Source: a bacterium
GTDB taxonomy: Bacteria > Electryoneota > RPQS01
Direction of reading: 5' to 3'
Assembly (NCBI GenBank): GCA_036504735.1
Contig: DASXUQ010000012.1
Location: forward strand, 1 to 64,000
Length of the DNA: 64,000 nucleotides
Positions 1 through 9,700 of the stretch are shown here, in pieces. The translations under genes and the position numbers were made by a program. The notes under the pieces are model-generated. The model was given only the letters and a program-made list of their open reading frames with translations. It searched no databases and was not told the DNA's origin. Position 1 is the stretch's first letter. The number at the start of each line of letters is the position of its first letter.

Positions 1-107
1 AGGATGCGGGGCTCCTTTCTTCCCCTCATACCCACTAGCCAGCATGCTCCGGCGTGCTGATCCATGGCCACACTAACGCCCAGCGGGGCAGGCCCCTATC
101 CCCAGCC

Positions 108-205
108 CTTTCCCCACTAAAGTGGAGAAAGGGGGAAAAACGAGAGCCCTGCCGCCGCGCAGCTCTGCCCTTTCCCCCTTTGAAAAAGGGGAATCAGAAG
201 GGGGT
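108..205. repeat. Dispersed composite palindromic repeat, copy A
   Basis: Two adjacent imperfect palindromes. The first is CCCTTTCCCCACT / AGTGGAGAAAGGG. The second is CCCTTTCCCCCTTTG / AAAAAGGGG followed by AATCAGAAGGGGGTT. The reverse complement of the second half recurs near 21420-21460 and 25705-25740, so this is a dispersed family and not a gene. A 90-residue open frame across it is low-complexity and not credible. Apart from this repeat I see nothing recognisable in positions 1-430, except a weak CGCGAT-GA-ATCGCG hairpin at 405-418 just past the stop of the first gene. Confidence 0.7.
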
Positions 206-430
206 TCTGTGCGCTTGTCCTAATATACACCGAGGTGGTATGGGTTTACAAGGGGTATTTGAACTAATGCGCAATTCCCGCAGACATGGGGTCTTGGATC
301 CGGACCGGAATGGGCGGAATTGTTGATTTTGCGGAAGGGAGAGGATGTGAGATTTGGGGGGAAATGGTGCAGGCGGGAGGCTGAGCCTCGGGAAGACAAG
401 ACCGCGCGATGAATCGCGTAGCTACCCAGA

Positions 431-2866
431 CTATTTCAGCAACACCAGTTTGCGGATTTGGGAAGCGGTGGCGGTGTGCAACTTGGCAAAGTAGATACCG
501 GAGGACAAAGCCGTAGCATCGAAGCGGTGCTGATGCTCCCCAGCACTCATCCGTCCCAAGTTCTGCTGATAGACACTGCGGCCCAGCAGATCAAACACCT
601 CCAGCTTGACCTCGGAGGATGCGGGCAAGGTGAAGGAAAGCGTAGTGGTGGGGTTGAAGGGATTGGGGAAGCAGGAAAGGCTGAAGGATGAAGGCGGAAG
701 GATGACGGATGAAGTTGCATCGGTAATGTCGGTATCTCCGGGCAGGGCATAACAGAGGTAATACCCGTAGCCCAGCACCCCGTGATCGGTCGGGATCAAG
801 GCGTTGGGGGTCACGGGAAAATCGTGCGACTCAGACGACCCGGTCAGCCACAGTCCCCGCCCCGGCTCGTAGAGCACACTGTTGATATAATCACCTGCCC
901 CGGCATCGCCGCCAAGAAACGTGCTGTACTCAAGGCGGCGCAGGTCGTGGCTTAAGCGGCTGACAAACATGCTGTGCAGCGTCGTGTCCTCAGCATCGGC
1001 GGTGAGGGGAAAACTGCGGTCGTAGGGCATTCCCGCCGCCAGAAACGCGCCATGGGCATCGACGGCAAAGTGCGGGTAGAGAGCGCCCAAGCCTCCCAGC
1101 AGGGTGCCGTGCAGCAGCGTCCCGGGCAATCTCAGCATCGTCAGGAAGGCCTTTTGCAGATACGAGCCGTCGACCACACCGACCGTGTCGAAGCCGTCAG
1201 GGCTCGTGGGGAAATCGCGGGAATAGGTACTGCCGCATAGCACCACCGTATCGCCCCCCAACGGCAGCAGGTAATTGATCCACTCGTCGAAGGAGAGATC
1301 GGGGGGCGCGATTCCGCCGATATACGAACTGTACAGCAGCGTATCGGCCTGCCAGTCCAGCAGGGCAAAGAACGCATCTTCCTGTCCATGCAAGTCAGGC
1401 TGATAGGCGTTAGCCGTGATCGGGATGCCGCCGTGCCAGGCATCCCCGTAGATCCAGACTTGTTGCCCGGCCTGAACTGTCAGCCCGAGAGGTTCGACAA
1501 GTGTCCCGGGAAAGTAGGTGGAGTAGCGCAGTGCAGAGCTTTGCGGATCAAACACGGAGAAGAAACCACTCCTGAAGCGCATAAAGTCTCGGTACAGGGC
1601 ATCGGCACTCAGCGGGAAGTCGGGAGAAGAGGTGGTGCCGCTGACATAGATCAGGCCGGCAGAATCCGCCGCCAGCGCACTGGACAAGTCCCGTCCCGAT
1701 CCGCCTAAATAGGAACTGAATTCCAGCGTCGCCCCATCGCTGGAAATGCGGGCGAAGAAGCCTTCACTGGGGCCGCTCCAAGTGGTGTCGAAAGCATCCG
1801 GCGTCAGCGGATATTGGTTGATCCCGACGCTGTCAAGGTCTCCCGTAACGTAGACCGCGTTCTGGGCATCGCAAACGGCTGACCGGACCGAGTGGTTAAC
1901 ACCTCCGAGGAATGTCGAGAACAGCAGCGAATCGCCGTCAGCGTTGAACTTGGAGAGGAAGCCGCACCACCCGCTGGATGTCTCGCGGTAGGCTCCCGGC
2001 GTAGTGGGAAACCCAAACTCGCCCCCATTCACGTCTCCGTAGAGCACCTTGTGATGCTCATGGTCCTGGATAATGACTTCAACCGCATCGGCGAATCCCC
2101 CACCCCAGTAGCTGCAATACACGACCGGATCAATCACCACCTCTTTGGTCACATCGTAAGCACCCAGTACAAAGCGGTAGCCGCCCTCAGCGGTCAGTTC
2201 ATAGCGGCAGGGAATGGTTACCTGAGTATGGTTGATGTTTTGATAGGCAAAGGGGGCTGCTTCGGTCACCGCGCCTAAAGACGTCGATAAGAGCAAACTG
2301 CCGTTTGCATCTACGGCTAATGGGGTGTCTTGGCCTTCGTAGCGCAGTTGGATAAGGGAGGGATCGGCACCGGGATGGAGGCGGTAGACGGTTTCCACCC
2401 CGGAGGGTGCGATGCGGTATTCGACATCGATGCCCGGCCAGACGTCTTGGGCGGTGACGCTGCGATAATGGCCCACACGGCTGCGCCACTTGCAGCTATC
2501 CTTGGACAGGAAGTAGTTGCTGTAGCTGGGGAGTTTGTCTTCGCCGGTTAGGATGGGGGTGGGGTTGGCATTGATATAGGAGAGTTTCAGCACGTGTCCG
2601 TGGACCAGACTCGCCCGAGGTCCTTCAGCCCGAAGACGGGCTTCAGGATGACAAAGTTGGTCGGGGGCGGTGCGGGGCTCGGGGGAATGCAGGTCGAGCG
2701 TCAGGCCGGATGAGGTCAGGAAGTAGGTGGCGCCGGGGGCGTCGTACTTGAAAGCGAAAGCACCGTCCCACTGCCCTTCATTTTGGACGAAGAAGGCGGT
2801 TTGGGGTTGCGGAGTGGCGGCGAGGGTGGCGGTGGCGATTAGCAGAAGGATCAGGAAGGAGCGCAT
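431..2866 (-). CDS. Secreted SBBP-repeat protein with type IX (Por) C-terminal sorting domain
   Basis: Predicted 811-residue exported protein of unknown substrate. The start is placed at the ATG at 2866, which gives a clean signal peptide (MRSFLILLLIATATLAA); the longer frame to 2974 adds 36 arginine-rich residues in front of it. The mature N-terminus (NEGQW, then a section ending in VIDPVVYCSYWGG) resembles the domain that commonly precedes SBBP repeats. The middle carries repeated F/YSTFLGG or YSSYLGG units (for example STFLGG, SSYLGG, STYFPG, SSYIGG), the hallmark of SBBP beta-propeller proteins. The C-terminus has FPNPFNPTT, then V-F-D-L-L-G-R and a final KLVLLK, as in T9SS type A sorting domains. 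Likely released or surface-anchored. The function of the propeller is unknown. Confidence 0.88.
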   Translation of the reverse strand: MRSFLILLLIATATLAATPQPQTAFFVQNEGQWDGAFAFKYDAPGATYFLTSSGLTLDLHSPEPRTAPDQLCHPEARLRAEGPRASLVHGHVLKLSYINANPTPILTGEDKLPSYSNYFLSKDSCKWRSRVGHYRSVTAQDVWPGIDVEYRIAPSGVETVYRLHPGADPSLIQLRYEGQDTPLAVDANGSLLLSTSLGAVTEAAPFAYQNINHTQVTIPCRYELTAEGGYRFVLGAYDVTKEVVIDPVVYCSYWGGGFADAVEVIIQDHEHHKVLYGDVNGGEFGFPTTPGAYRETSSGWCGFLSKFNADGDSLLFSTFLGGVNHSVRSAVCDAQNAVYVTGDLDSVGINQYPLTPDAFDTTWSGPSEGFFARISSDGATLEFSSYLGGSGRDLSSALAADSAGLIYVSGTTSSPDFPLSADALYRDFMRFRSGFFSVFDPQSSALRYSTYFPGTLVEPLGLTVQAGQQVWIYGDAWHGGIPITANAYQPDLHGQEDAFFALLDWQADTLLYSSYIGGIAPPDLSFDEWINYLLPLGGDTVVLCGSTYSRDFPTSPDGFDTVGVVDGSYLQKAFLTMLRLPGTLLHGTLLGGLGALYPHFAVDAHGAFLAAGMPYDRSFPLTADAEDTTLHSMFVSRLSHDLRRLEYSTFLGGDAGAGDYINSVLYEPGRGLWLTGSSESHDFPVTPNALIPTDHGVLGYGYYLCYALPGDTDITDATSSVILPPSSFSLSCFPNPFNPTTTLSFTLPASSEVKLEVFDLLGRSVYQQNLGRMSAGEHQHRFDATALSSGIYFAKLHTATASQIRKLVLLK

Positions 2867-2941
2867 GGTCTGGGCCTTGAGGTGCTTTTCCTTAAGATAA
2901 GAATGAAATGGGAAAGTTGAAAGAAGACGCCGGTGGGGTTT

Positions 2942-2972
2942 GGGATTCCGTTCCGAAGCGGAACGGAATCCC
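2942..2972. repeat. Perfect 13-bp inverted repeat upstream of the SBBP-repeat gene
   Basis: GGGATTCCGTTCC (2942-2954), loop GAAGC, GGAACGGAATCCC (2960-2972). It lies 76 bp upstream of the ATG at 2866. A second hairpin (CCTCACCC / GGGTGAGG, 3004-3022) and the terminator at 3048-3070 follow, so three palindromes stand in a row. It could be a 5'-UTR hairpin, an operator or a member of the intergenic palindrome family seen elsewhere here. No T-run follows on either strand, so it is not a canonical terminator. Confidence 0.7.
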
Positions 2973-3047
2973 AAAGATGTGGGGGTGGGGGCCTGTTTTT
3001 CACCCTCACCCGGAGGGTGAGGAGGAGTGGGGTTTTTGGCGAAGAGG

Positions 3048-3070
3048 AAACGGCCCGCGAAGGGCCGTTT
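3048..3070 (-). terminator. Terminator hairpin after the rubrerythrin-like gene
   Basis: Nine-bp perfect stem AAACGGCCC / GGGCCGTTT with a 5-nt loop, 28 bp past the stop of the minus-strand gene at 3098. On that strand the stem is followed by TTTCCTCTT, a moderate U-tract. Confidence 0.65.
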
Positions 3071-3097
3071 CTATGTCCATGATGACCGGGAGCGCAC

Positions 3098-3556
3098 TCA
3101 GTTTTCGCCGGAGAGTTCCTTGTCATACTCCAGTTCGAAGCGCAGCTTGTGCTTGGCCTCTTCATTGGCCAGTCCCTGAAACAGCGTCCGCAGTTCGGTG
3201 CTGTCCACTGCGGCGGCGAGGTCGGAATAGAGGCGGAAGGCTTCCTTTTCCTTCTGCATGGCCACCTGCAGCATCTCGGCATAGGTCATGTAAGGCCCGA
3301 CCTGCGGCGAGGCCGACTGATAATCGGCGATTTTCAGATTGGCAATCTTCTGCGGCGGAGCCATAGGGTGCCGGCCGTTTTTGACAGCCGTGAGCTTTTC
3401 CTTGTGGACGATTTCCTCTTTGGCAAAATCGAGAAACACCTGCCGCGTGGCGGGATGGTTCATCTTGTCGGCCTGTTCTACATAGAACTGCGCGGCTTCT
3501 TCCTCGCGGCGAATGGCAAAATCCAAAATCTCATCGGCAGTACGGAAATCGGGCAT
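3098..3556 (-). CDS. Rubrerythrin-like ferritin family protein
   Basis: A 152-residue helical protein with the four-helix-bundle di-iron pattern: REEEAAQFY near residue 17, EEIVHKEKL near 47, a third helix with EKEAFRLY near 103, and NEEAKHKLRFELEYD near 130. The paired E-x-x-Y and E-E-x-x-H motifs are the carboxylate and histidine ligands of the erythrin/rubrerythrin fold. No C-terminal CxxC rubredoxin domain is present, so it is a short rubrerythrin-type protein. The expected role is peroxide or iron handling in the cytoplasm. A good Shine-Dalgarno (GAGGAG, 8 nt before ATG) supports the start. It appears monocistronic, with a hairpin on each side. Its exact enzymatic activity is inferred from the family. 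Confidence 0.85.
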   Translation of the reverse strand: MPDFRTADEILDFAIRREEEAAQFYVEQADKMNHPATRQVFLDFAKEEIVHKEKLTAVKNGRHPMAPPQKIANLKIADYQSASPQVGPYMTYAEMLQVAMQKEKEAFRLYSDLAAAVDSTELRTLFQGLANEEAKHKLRFELEYDKELSGEN

Positions 3557-3616
3557 GGAAAAGACTCCTCGGACATCGACTGTGTACGTATCATCATGCA
3601 GATCAAGCAGTTTAGA

Positions 3617-3650
3617 GTGCAGGGCCGACGGGTAGCGCCCGGCCCTGCAC
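3617..3650. terminator. Strong hairpin between the paralogue pair and the rubrerythrin gene
   Basis: GTGCAGGGCCG (3617-3627) pairs with CGGCCCTGCAC (3640-3650), 11 bp with a 12-nt loop. It sits about 47 bp downstream of the stop of the gene ending at 3697 and upstream of the rubrerythrin start. There is no good U-tract on the minus strand, so its role as a terminator is inferred from position only. Confidence 0.4.
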
Positions 3651-3696
3651 TAAAAATGTAGCGATCAAAAAGACAAGATGCAACTGAAAGCACGCA

Positions 3697-6600
3697 TCAT
3701 CGCAGCAGAACCATCTTTTTGCTGGCGGTGAAGCTGCCGGATTCGAGGCGGTAGACGTACACGCCCGAAGCGAGCGCCGCGGCATCCCATTCCACCTGAT
3801 GCGTGCCTGCCGTCAAGTAGGTATTCGTCAGTGTGGCAACTTCCTGCCCCAGCAGATTGAACAGCGTCAGTTTGGTCAGTCCCGCTTTAGCCAGATCAAA
3901 ACTGATTCGCGTGGTGGGGTTGAAAGGATTGGGGAAGTTTTGGGAAAGGTTGAAGGCTGAAGGATGAAGGATGAACTCCGGACCCGAGCCGAGACTGGCG
4001 GCGACGATCCGCTGGGCATAGCAATCGAAGCTGCGCTCGGTGGATTGACCGAGGTCCTGCGACCAGAGCACAATGGCGCTGTTGTCCGCACCGGGAACCA
4101 ATAGCGGGCTGTCGTAGACTTCGGCGACGGAATCACTGATGATGCCGCCGGTGTTGGCCACCCAGTAAGGATCGGGTCCGGAGGTGCCATCGGCGTTCAG
4201 ATGGGTGGCGCCGACATGCGCCCAGTTGTAATCGTTGTCCAGCCACGCCACGAAGGCGCCGTCGCCATTGTCGGAGAGCACCGCCGGATTGATTTGCCCA
4301 CCCGGCCTGTTGCACACCGCCACTCCGGAATCTGCCCACAGATAGGCTCCATCCGGAGAGAATTTTTGAGCATACACATCCCGCTCGAACGTGACGTCCA
4401 CCGTCTGGATCCAGATGACGATCAGGTTTCCCGCCTGGTCCGACAGCGGACGGGATTGGGCTTGCAGGCCTCCCAGGGTAGAGACGGACATGCCGCCGGG
4501 ACGAAAGAGAACGCTGCCATCTGCGGCGACATGCTGGGCCTGGACCCGATAGTCACCGGCGGTCATGGAGGAGGAGCGAAGCCACGTGCAGTAGGCTCCG
4601 TTCCGGCCGTCGGACGTCAGCTTGGGATAGTCCATCCAACCCACGGTGTCACTGACCTGAATATTCCACAGCACCTGGCCGTCGCCATTGACGCGCGCGA
4701 GGTGGTAGGCATACCCTGCCTCGCTTTTGTACGCCACAAGGCAGTTGCCGTCAGCGCCGGTGATAAGTTTGGTATTGTCGACGTCAATGGACGCATGGTG
4801 CTCCAGCGTCGTAGGAGTCGTCCAGATCCGCTCGCAATCGGAATTCAGGCGCAGGACATAGCTTTCGGAGGTGGGACTCGAGTAGTAGCTGAACACCACG
4901 TAGCAGCCGCCGGCGCTGTCCGGTGTGGCCAGTGCGGTGTTGATGCTGTAATCTCCCGTAGGGCCCTGCCAGAGCAGACGTGCGCGTCCATTGCCCGTGA
5001 TATGTCCATCGGAAGCCATATGGGCGACAAACGCCGTGTAGCCGTATTCACTGTCGCCACTGGAGAGCACGGCGAAGAATCCGCCACTGCCATCCGGACA
5101 GGTTTGAGTGACCGCACTATACCAGACCGCGGAGTCGGGGAGGATCAGCGCGGTGTCCGCATTCAGCGTGGCGTGACCGTCGCTGTTCAAAATTTGATAA
5201 TGGGTCGCGCGTTCATACCAGAGAACTGCGGTACGGCCGCCGGACATCGGCGCAGCGCCGGCACCCTGAATATTGTGGGTCGGGCGGTCCAGCATCGCCG
5301 GGCCGTCACCGGGGAGCAGCCGCTGGCCCGTCTGGCGATTCAGCATCTGGATTCCCATGCCCCGGACATCGCTCGCATACACTCCATTCTGAAACAGCAC
5401 CGCATAGCGGTCACTTTGCGGCAGAAGCACGGGAATCCATTGGTCTCCGGTGGCCAGAGAGACCGGAACAATCGCCGGCGACCAGACGGGCTGTCCGGCG
5501 GAGTTCAGGCGCGTAGCGCGGATGTCGTAGCCGGCCATCGGTATATTCTGGTAAGATTGCCGTTCATCTTCCCAGCAGGTTACGAGGCCGCCGGCCCCGT
5601 CGCTAAAGAGGCTCAGGTCCTGATAGGACATCACGCTGTCGCTGAGCAGAATGCCGTTGACACCCCAGAGCGCGGTGCCGTTCAGATCGAGCTTTTGCGT
5701 ATAGTAGACGTTCGGATTGGATCCGACGCGATGGTCATACCATGTCAGCAGGCAGCCATCGGGGACTCCGGCGTTCAGACTGGGAGCGACGGATGGATAA
5801 TACTGTTCGGCAGGCGCGTCGCAGACCAAAACACCACCGTCATTCCATTGGGCCTGCCCGGCCGCATTCAGACGCTGGGCGAAGATGTCCATGTCGGTTT
5901 GCGCCGCCTGCGCGAACCAGGCGATATAGCAGCCGCCGCTGCTGTCCGCAGAAATGACGGACCCATAGCCACCGGATAGTTGTGATTGCACGACCACGGT
6001 GCCGAAGGGAAACGAGCCTTGCGGCGTGATGCGGCTGGCATAGATGCTACCGGAGCGGATCCACGTCAGGAAAAGTCCGCCGGAGCCATCGGTCGCCGCT
6101 TCGAAGAGGTGATACTGGTCGACAACAGTGTTGAGATGTACCGTCGGCCACGCGATCTCGCCCGCGCTGGTAATGCGCCCGGCGCAGAGATCGTAATTCC
6201 CACCGAGGACGCCCATCCAGGCAAACAGGACACCGCCGGCGGCATCGGATGCGAGTTTCAATGTGCCGCGGTAGACCTGTGCTGTTCCTTCGGCGCGAAC
6301 ACCTTGGGCGGTCCAGAGGATGTCACCCTGATTGTTGAGTTTTTGCAGGCGGACTTCGCCGCCGGTCATGCTGTTCTCGCCGCCCCGTGGCACATTGCGG
6401 TAGTCGATCCAGGCCACGATCCAGCCGCCTTCGGTGGCGGTGATGACGGGCTGGCTCTGCTCGAGCAGATTGTCGGTGAGCTGTACGCCGTTACTGCCAT
6501 TCCAGAGGTTGTTGCCGGCGAGATCGATCAGTTGGGCATACACCTCGCGGTTGCCGGTGCGCATATCGGACCATGCCACAGCGGTATAGCCGGAGCTGTT

Positions 6601-6735
6601 GCCGGCGGTGGCGCGTTCCCATTCCACACGGCCCATCGGGCTGACGGACACGCCACGGGGATCCCAAAGGCGGGGATCGGCCGTTGCCGCCGCTACCAAG
6701 CTCATAAGAAGTAAAAATACCGAAGACAGTCTCAT
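3697..6735 (-). CDS. Secreted repeat protein with T9SS sorting domain (tandem paralogue 1)
   Basis: About 1,012 residues. The ATG at 6735 is chosen because GAGGAA lies 8 nt upstream and because it aligns with the start of its neighbour (MRLSSVFLLL versus MKLSTLFLLL). A signal peptide ends near ATA-DPRLW. The body consists of roughly 50-residue units of the type G-x-x-x-A-W-x-D-x-R ... YAQ-x-L-x-x-x-G-x-x-x-W-x-x-x-G, for example VAWSDMRTGNREVYAQLID and WIDYRNVPRG, which suggests a beta-propeller or stacked-sheet structure. A linker with ILHPSAFNLSQN leads into FPNPFNPTT and the C-terminal sorting domain ending KKMVLLR. It is a clear paralogue of the gene at 6780-9824, 44 bp upstream, and the two are probably co-transcribed. 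Substrate or ligand unknown. Confidence 0.88.
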   Translation of the reverse strand: MRLSSVFLLLMSLVAAATADPRLWDPRGVSVSPMGRVEWERATAGNSSGYTAVAWSDMRTGNREVYAQLIDLAGNNLWNGSNGVQLTDNLLEQSQPVITATEGGWIVAWIDYRNVPRGGENSMTGGEVRLQKLNNQGDILWTAQGVRAEGTAQVYRGTLKLASDAAGGVLFAWMGVLGGNYDLCAGRITSAGEIAWPTVHLNTVVDQYHLFEAATDGSGGLFLTWIRSGSIYASRITPQGSFPFGTVVVQSQLSGGYGSVISADSSGGCYIAWFAQAAQTDMDIFAQRLNAAGQAQWNDGGVLVCDAPAEQYYPSVAPSLNAGVPDGCLLTWYDHRVGSNPNVYYTQKLDLNGTALWGVNGILLSDSVMSYQDLSLFSDGAGGLVTCWEDERQSYQNIPMAGYDIRATRLNSAGQPVWSPAIVPVSLATGDQWIPVLLPQSDRYAVLFQNGVYASDVRGMGIQMLNRQTGQRLLPGDGPAMLDRPTHNIQGAGAAPMSGGRTAVLWYERATHYQILNSDGHATLNADTALILPDSAVWYSAVTQTCPDGSGGFFAVLSSGDSEYGYTAFVAHMASDGHITGNGRARLLWQGPTGDYSINTALATPDSAGGCYVVFSYYSSPTSESYVLRLNSDCERIWTTPTTLEHHASIDVDNTKLITGADGNCLVAYKSEAGYAYHLARVNGDGQVLWNIQVSDTVGWMDYPKLTSDGRNGAYCTWLRSSSMTAGDYRVQAQHVAADGSVLFRPGGMSVSTLGGLQAQSRPLSDQAGNLIVIWIQTVDVTFERDVYAQKFSPDGAYLWADSGVAVCNRPGGQINPAVLSDNGDGAFVAWLDNDYNWAHVGATHLNADGTSGPDPYWVANTGGIISDSVAEVYDSPLLVPGADNSAIVLWSQDLGQSTERSFDCYAQRIVAASLGSGPEFILHPSAFNLSQNFPNPFNPTTRISFDLAKAGLTKLTLFNLLGQEVATLTNTYLTAGTHQVEWDAAALASGVYVYRLESGSFTASKKMVLLR

Positions 6736-6779
6736 GTTCGAATTCCTCAAGTTGCGGTTCACAGAAGCAGTGCCATAGT

Positions 6780-9700
6780 TTATTTCAGCAGAATCATTTT
6801 TCGGCTGGCGGTGGAGCTGCCGGATTCGAGGCGGTAGATGTAGAGACCGCTGGGCAGACAGGAGGCATCGAGATTCACCTGATGGGCTCCGGCTGTTAAG
6901 TATTCATTCGTCAGGGTGCGCACTTCCTGGCCCAGCAGATTGAACAGCGTCAGCTTGGTCATCCCCGCTTTAGCCAGATCAAAACTGATCCGCGTGGTGG
7001 GATTGAAAGGATTGGGGTAGTTTTGGGAAAGGCTGAAGGCGGAAGGATGAAGGATGACGTCGGAACCCGACGCAAGGGGGGCGGCGGAGATCCGCTGAGC
7101 GAATAAGCTATAGGCGGATCCGGCAGACTGATTCAGATCCTGCGACCAGAGCACCACTGCGCTGCCCGCCGCTCCGGCGATTATGACCGGACTGACATTC
7201 GCATTGGCGGCGGTATCGCTGATGATGCCGCCTTCATTTTGCACCCAATAGGGATCGGGGCCGGAGAAACCGTCGCTGTCCAGATGCGTGGCGGAGATGT
7301 GGGATTTACCATTGTTGATGTCATTGGCATCCTCCCACGCCACAAAGACACCGCCCGCAAAATCCGAAACCACCGCAGGATTGCGCTGGCTGGTGGGGGC
7401 GTTGCAGACTACCCGGCCGCTATCGCTCCAGAGCCGTGCGCCGTCCGGCGACATTTTTTGTGCACGGAGATCATACCCGATGCCCTCTGACTCGTTCGTC
7501 CAGATGACGATCAGATTGCCCGCGTTGTCTGTCATCGGACGGGATTGAGCCTGCCATGAGGCCTGAGTGGAGACGCGCAGACCGCCGTGCGGCCAAAGCT
7601 CCTCGCCATTTTCATTCACGTGCTGGGCGTGAACGTGGAACATTTCCGGGGCGTTAACGTTTTCCATCCACGTGCAATAGGCGCCGTTCTGGCCGTCGGT
7701 GGTCAGTTTGGGATGGGGAAGATCCCAATCGGAATAGTCACTGACGGCCACCGTCCACCTGAGAGTCCCGGCGGCGGAAACACCGCCTAAACGGTATCCG
7801 GCAGAGCCTGACCATGCGACGATGCAACTGCCATCGGCGGTAGTGGCCACCTTGGTTTCATTGGACTGGTACCAGGCGACGGTATCGAGGCAGACAGGCT
7901 GTGTCCACATCCGCTGGCACTCCGCATTCATCCGCATCAGGTAGACGCCGGTCTCGGGATACCAGAGTTGGAAGGAGACATAGCAGCCGCCCGCACTATC
8001 CGGAGAAATCAGACTGGACATCATGCCATAATCGGTGACGTCCGCGCCCTCCCACACCCAGCCGGCGCGGCCATTGTTCAGCACCTGTCCTTCCGAGGAC
8101 ACATGGCCCAGAAAGGCTTCATAGCCGGATTCATCGTTGCCCCAGCTTTGCAGCGCAAAGAAGCCGCCGCTGCCATCCGAACAGGCCTGTCCCGTGTAGA
8201 AATATTCCGGGTACATTTCGTAATGCACACCTGTGGTATCGGGGAGGATAAAGATGGAATCCGGATTCAGTTGAGGCCGGCCATCGGTGCTTAGAATTTG
8301 GAAGCAGGTCTTTTCATTGTTGCTCCCCACCAGCGCCGTGCGGCCATTGGACATCGGAACCGGAATACCGTTGCCGATGACGGTGGTCGGGAAAGATACG
8401 AGTGTGATTCCGCGAGGCGTTAATTCCCGCTCCCCGGAGGCGCGGCCAAGTTTCTGCAAGGCCAGTTGCTGAACCTCATCGCCATGGGTGCCGGTTTCAA
8501 ACACCGCGAGGAAGCCATCCGGTTGCGGAATGATGGCCGGCAGTTGATCGTCATCGAGCGGATCATCACAGACCGGAACGGTTCCCTGCGGCCAGGCGGC
8601 CACTCCCGAGGCATTCAGGCGGACGGCATTGATGCTGCGGCCTTCATAGGCCGTGCCGACCCAGAAATCCCATGCGGCGACCAAGCCGCCCTCGTTGTCA
8701 CTAACGGGAGTCAGGATCTGCCCGGACGACGCGGAGTCGCAGAGCAGCGTGCCGTTTTCTCCCCAGAGTGCGGTGCCGCCGGCATCAAGTTTTTGAGTGT
8801 AGTAATGTGCCTGGCCTCCTTCGCGCTGATCATACCAGGTCAACAGACAGCCGTCGACAACTCCCGCATTGGTACTGGTGGCGATGGCCACGTCGTATTG
8901 CGTTGAGGAAGCGGTACAGACGGGAATTCCACGATCTGCCCACAGCCGTTGCCCGGTGGCGCTGACATGCTGTGCCCAGATATCGAAGTTGTTGACGAGG
9001 AGCGTATTAACCCAGCTCACATAGAAGCCGTTATTGCCATCGGAGGCAATGGCGGGCTTGTAATAGTAGCTCACGCTATCGCGCACGGTGACCGTTCCCC
9101 ACGGCTGCGCGCCCGACGCGGCAATCCGGCTGGCTTTCAGCACGGTGTTCTCCACCCACGCCAGGATCATTCCATCCGAGTTGTCGGTGGTCGCGACCAA
9201 CGCATTGACGCCGCTGGGCAAAACTGTTACCGTCGGCCAAGCCGCTTCGCCCGCGCCGGTGATCCGCGCCGCGTAGATATGCAAGGCACCCGAAGAAGCA
9301 CGGCCCATCCACGCCAGCAGAGCGCCGCCCGTAGAATCGGGAAGCAACCGCAAGGACGCGCGGCTGACGTATGTGCTGCTGTCCACCCGGACGCCGTCGG
9401 CTGTCCAGAGCGGCTGGCCTTGGTTGTTCAGTTTTTGCAGCCTGATCTCGCCGCCGTAATCGTTGTAGTCGGGATCTCCCCGTGGCACATTGCGGTAGTC
9501 GATCCAGGCCACAATCCAGCCGCCGTCGATGGCGGTGATGAGTGCGGAACTCTGTTCCTGAGCATTGTTCGTGATCTGCACACCGTTGCCCCATAGCAGA
9601 TCACCATCCGGACCGATGAGCTGAGCATAGACCTCGCGGTTGTTATTCCGCATGTCGGACCAGGTGATAGCAGCATAGCCTGCGTCATTCCAGGCGGTAG

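Noticed and set aside
54-326. A 90-residue plus frame at the left edge
   Set aside because: It is translated from the palindromic repeat, has no ribosome site and is low-complexity.
4201-5979. A 592-residue plus-strand frame
   Set aside because: It is fully antisense to the sorting-domain gene at 3697-6735, has no recognisable motif, and long antisense frames are expected at this GC content.
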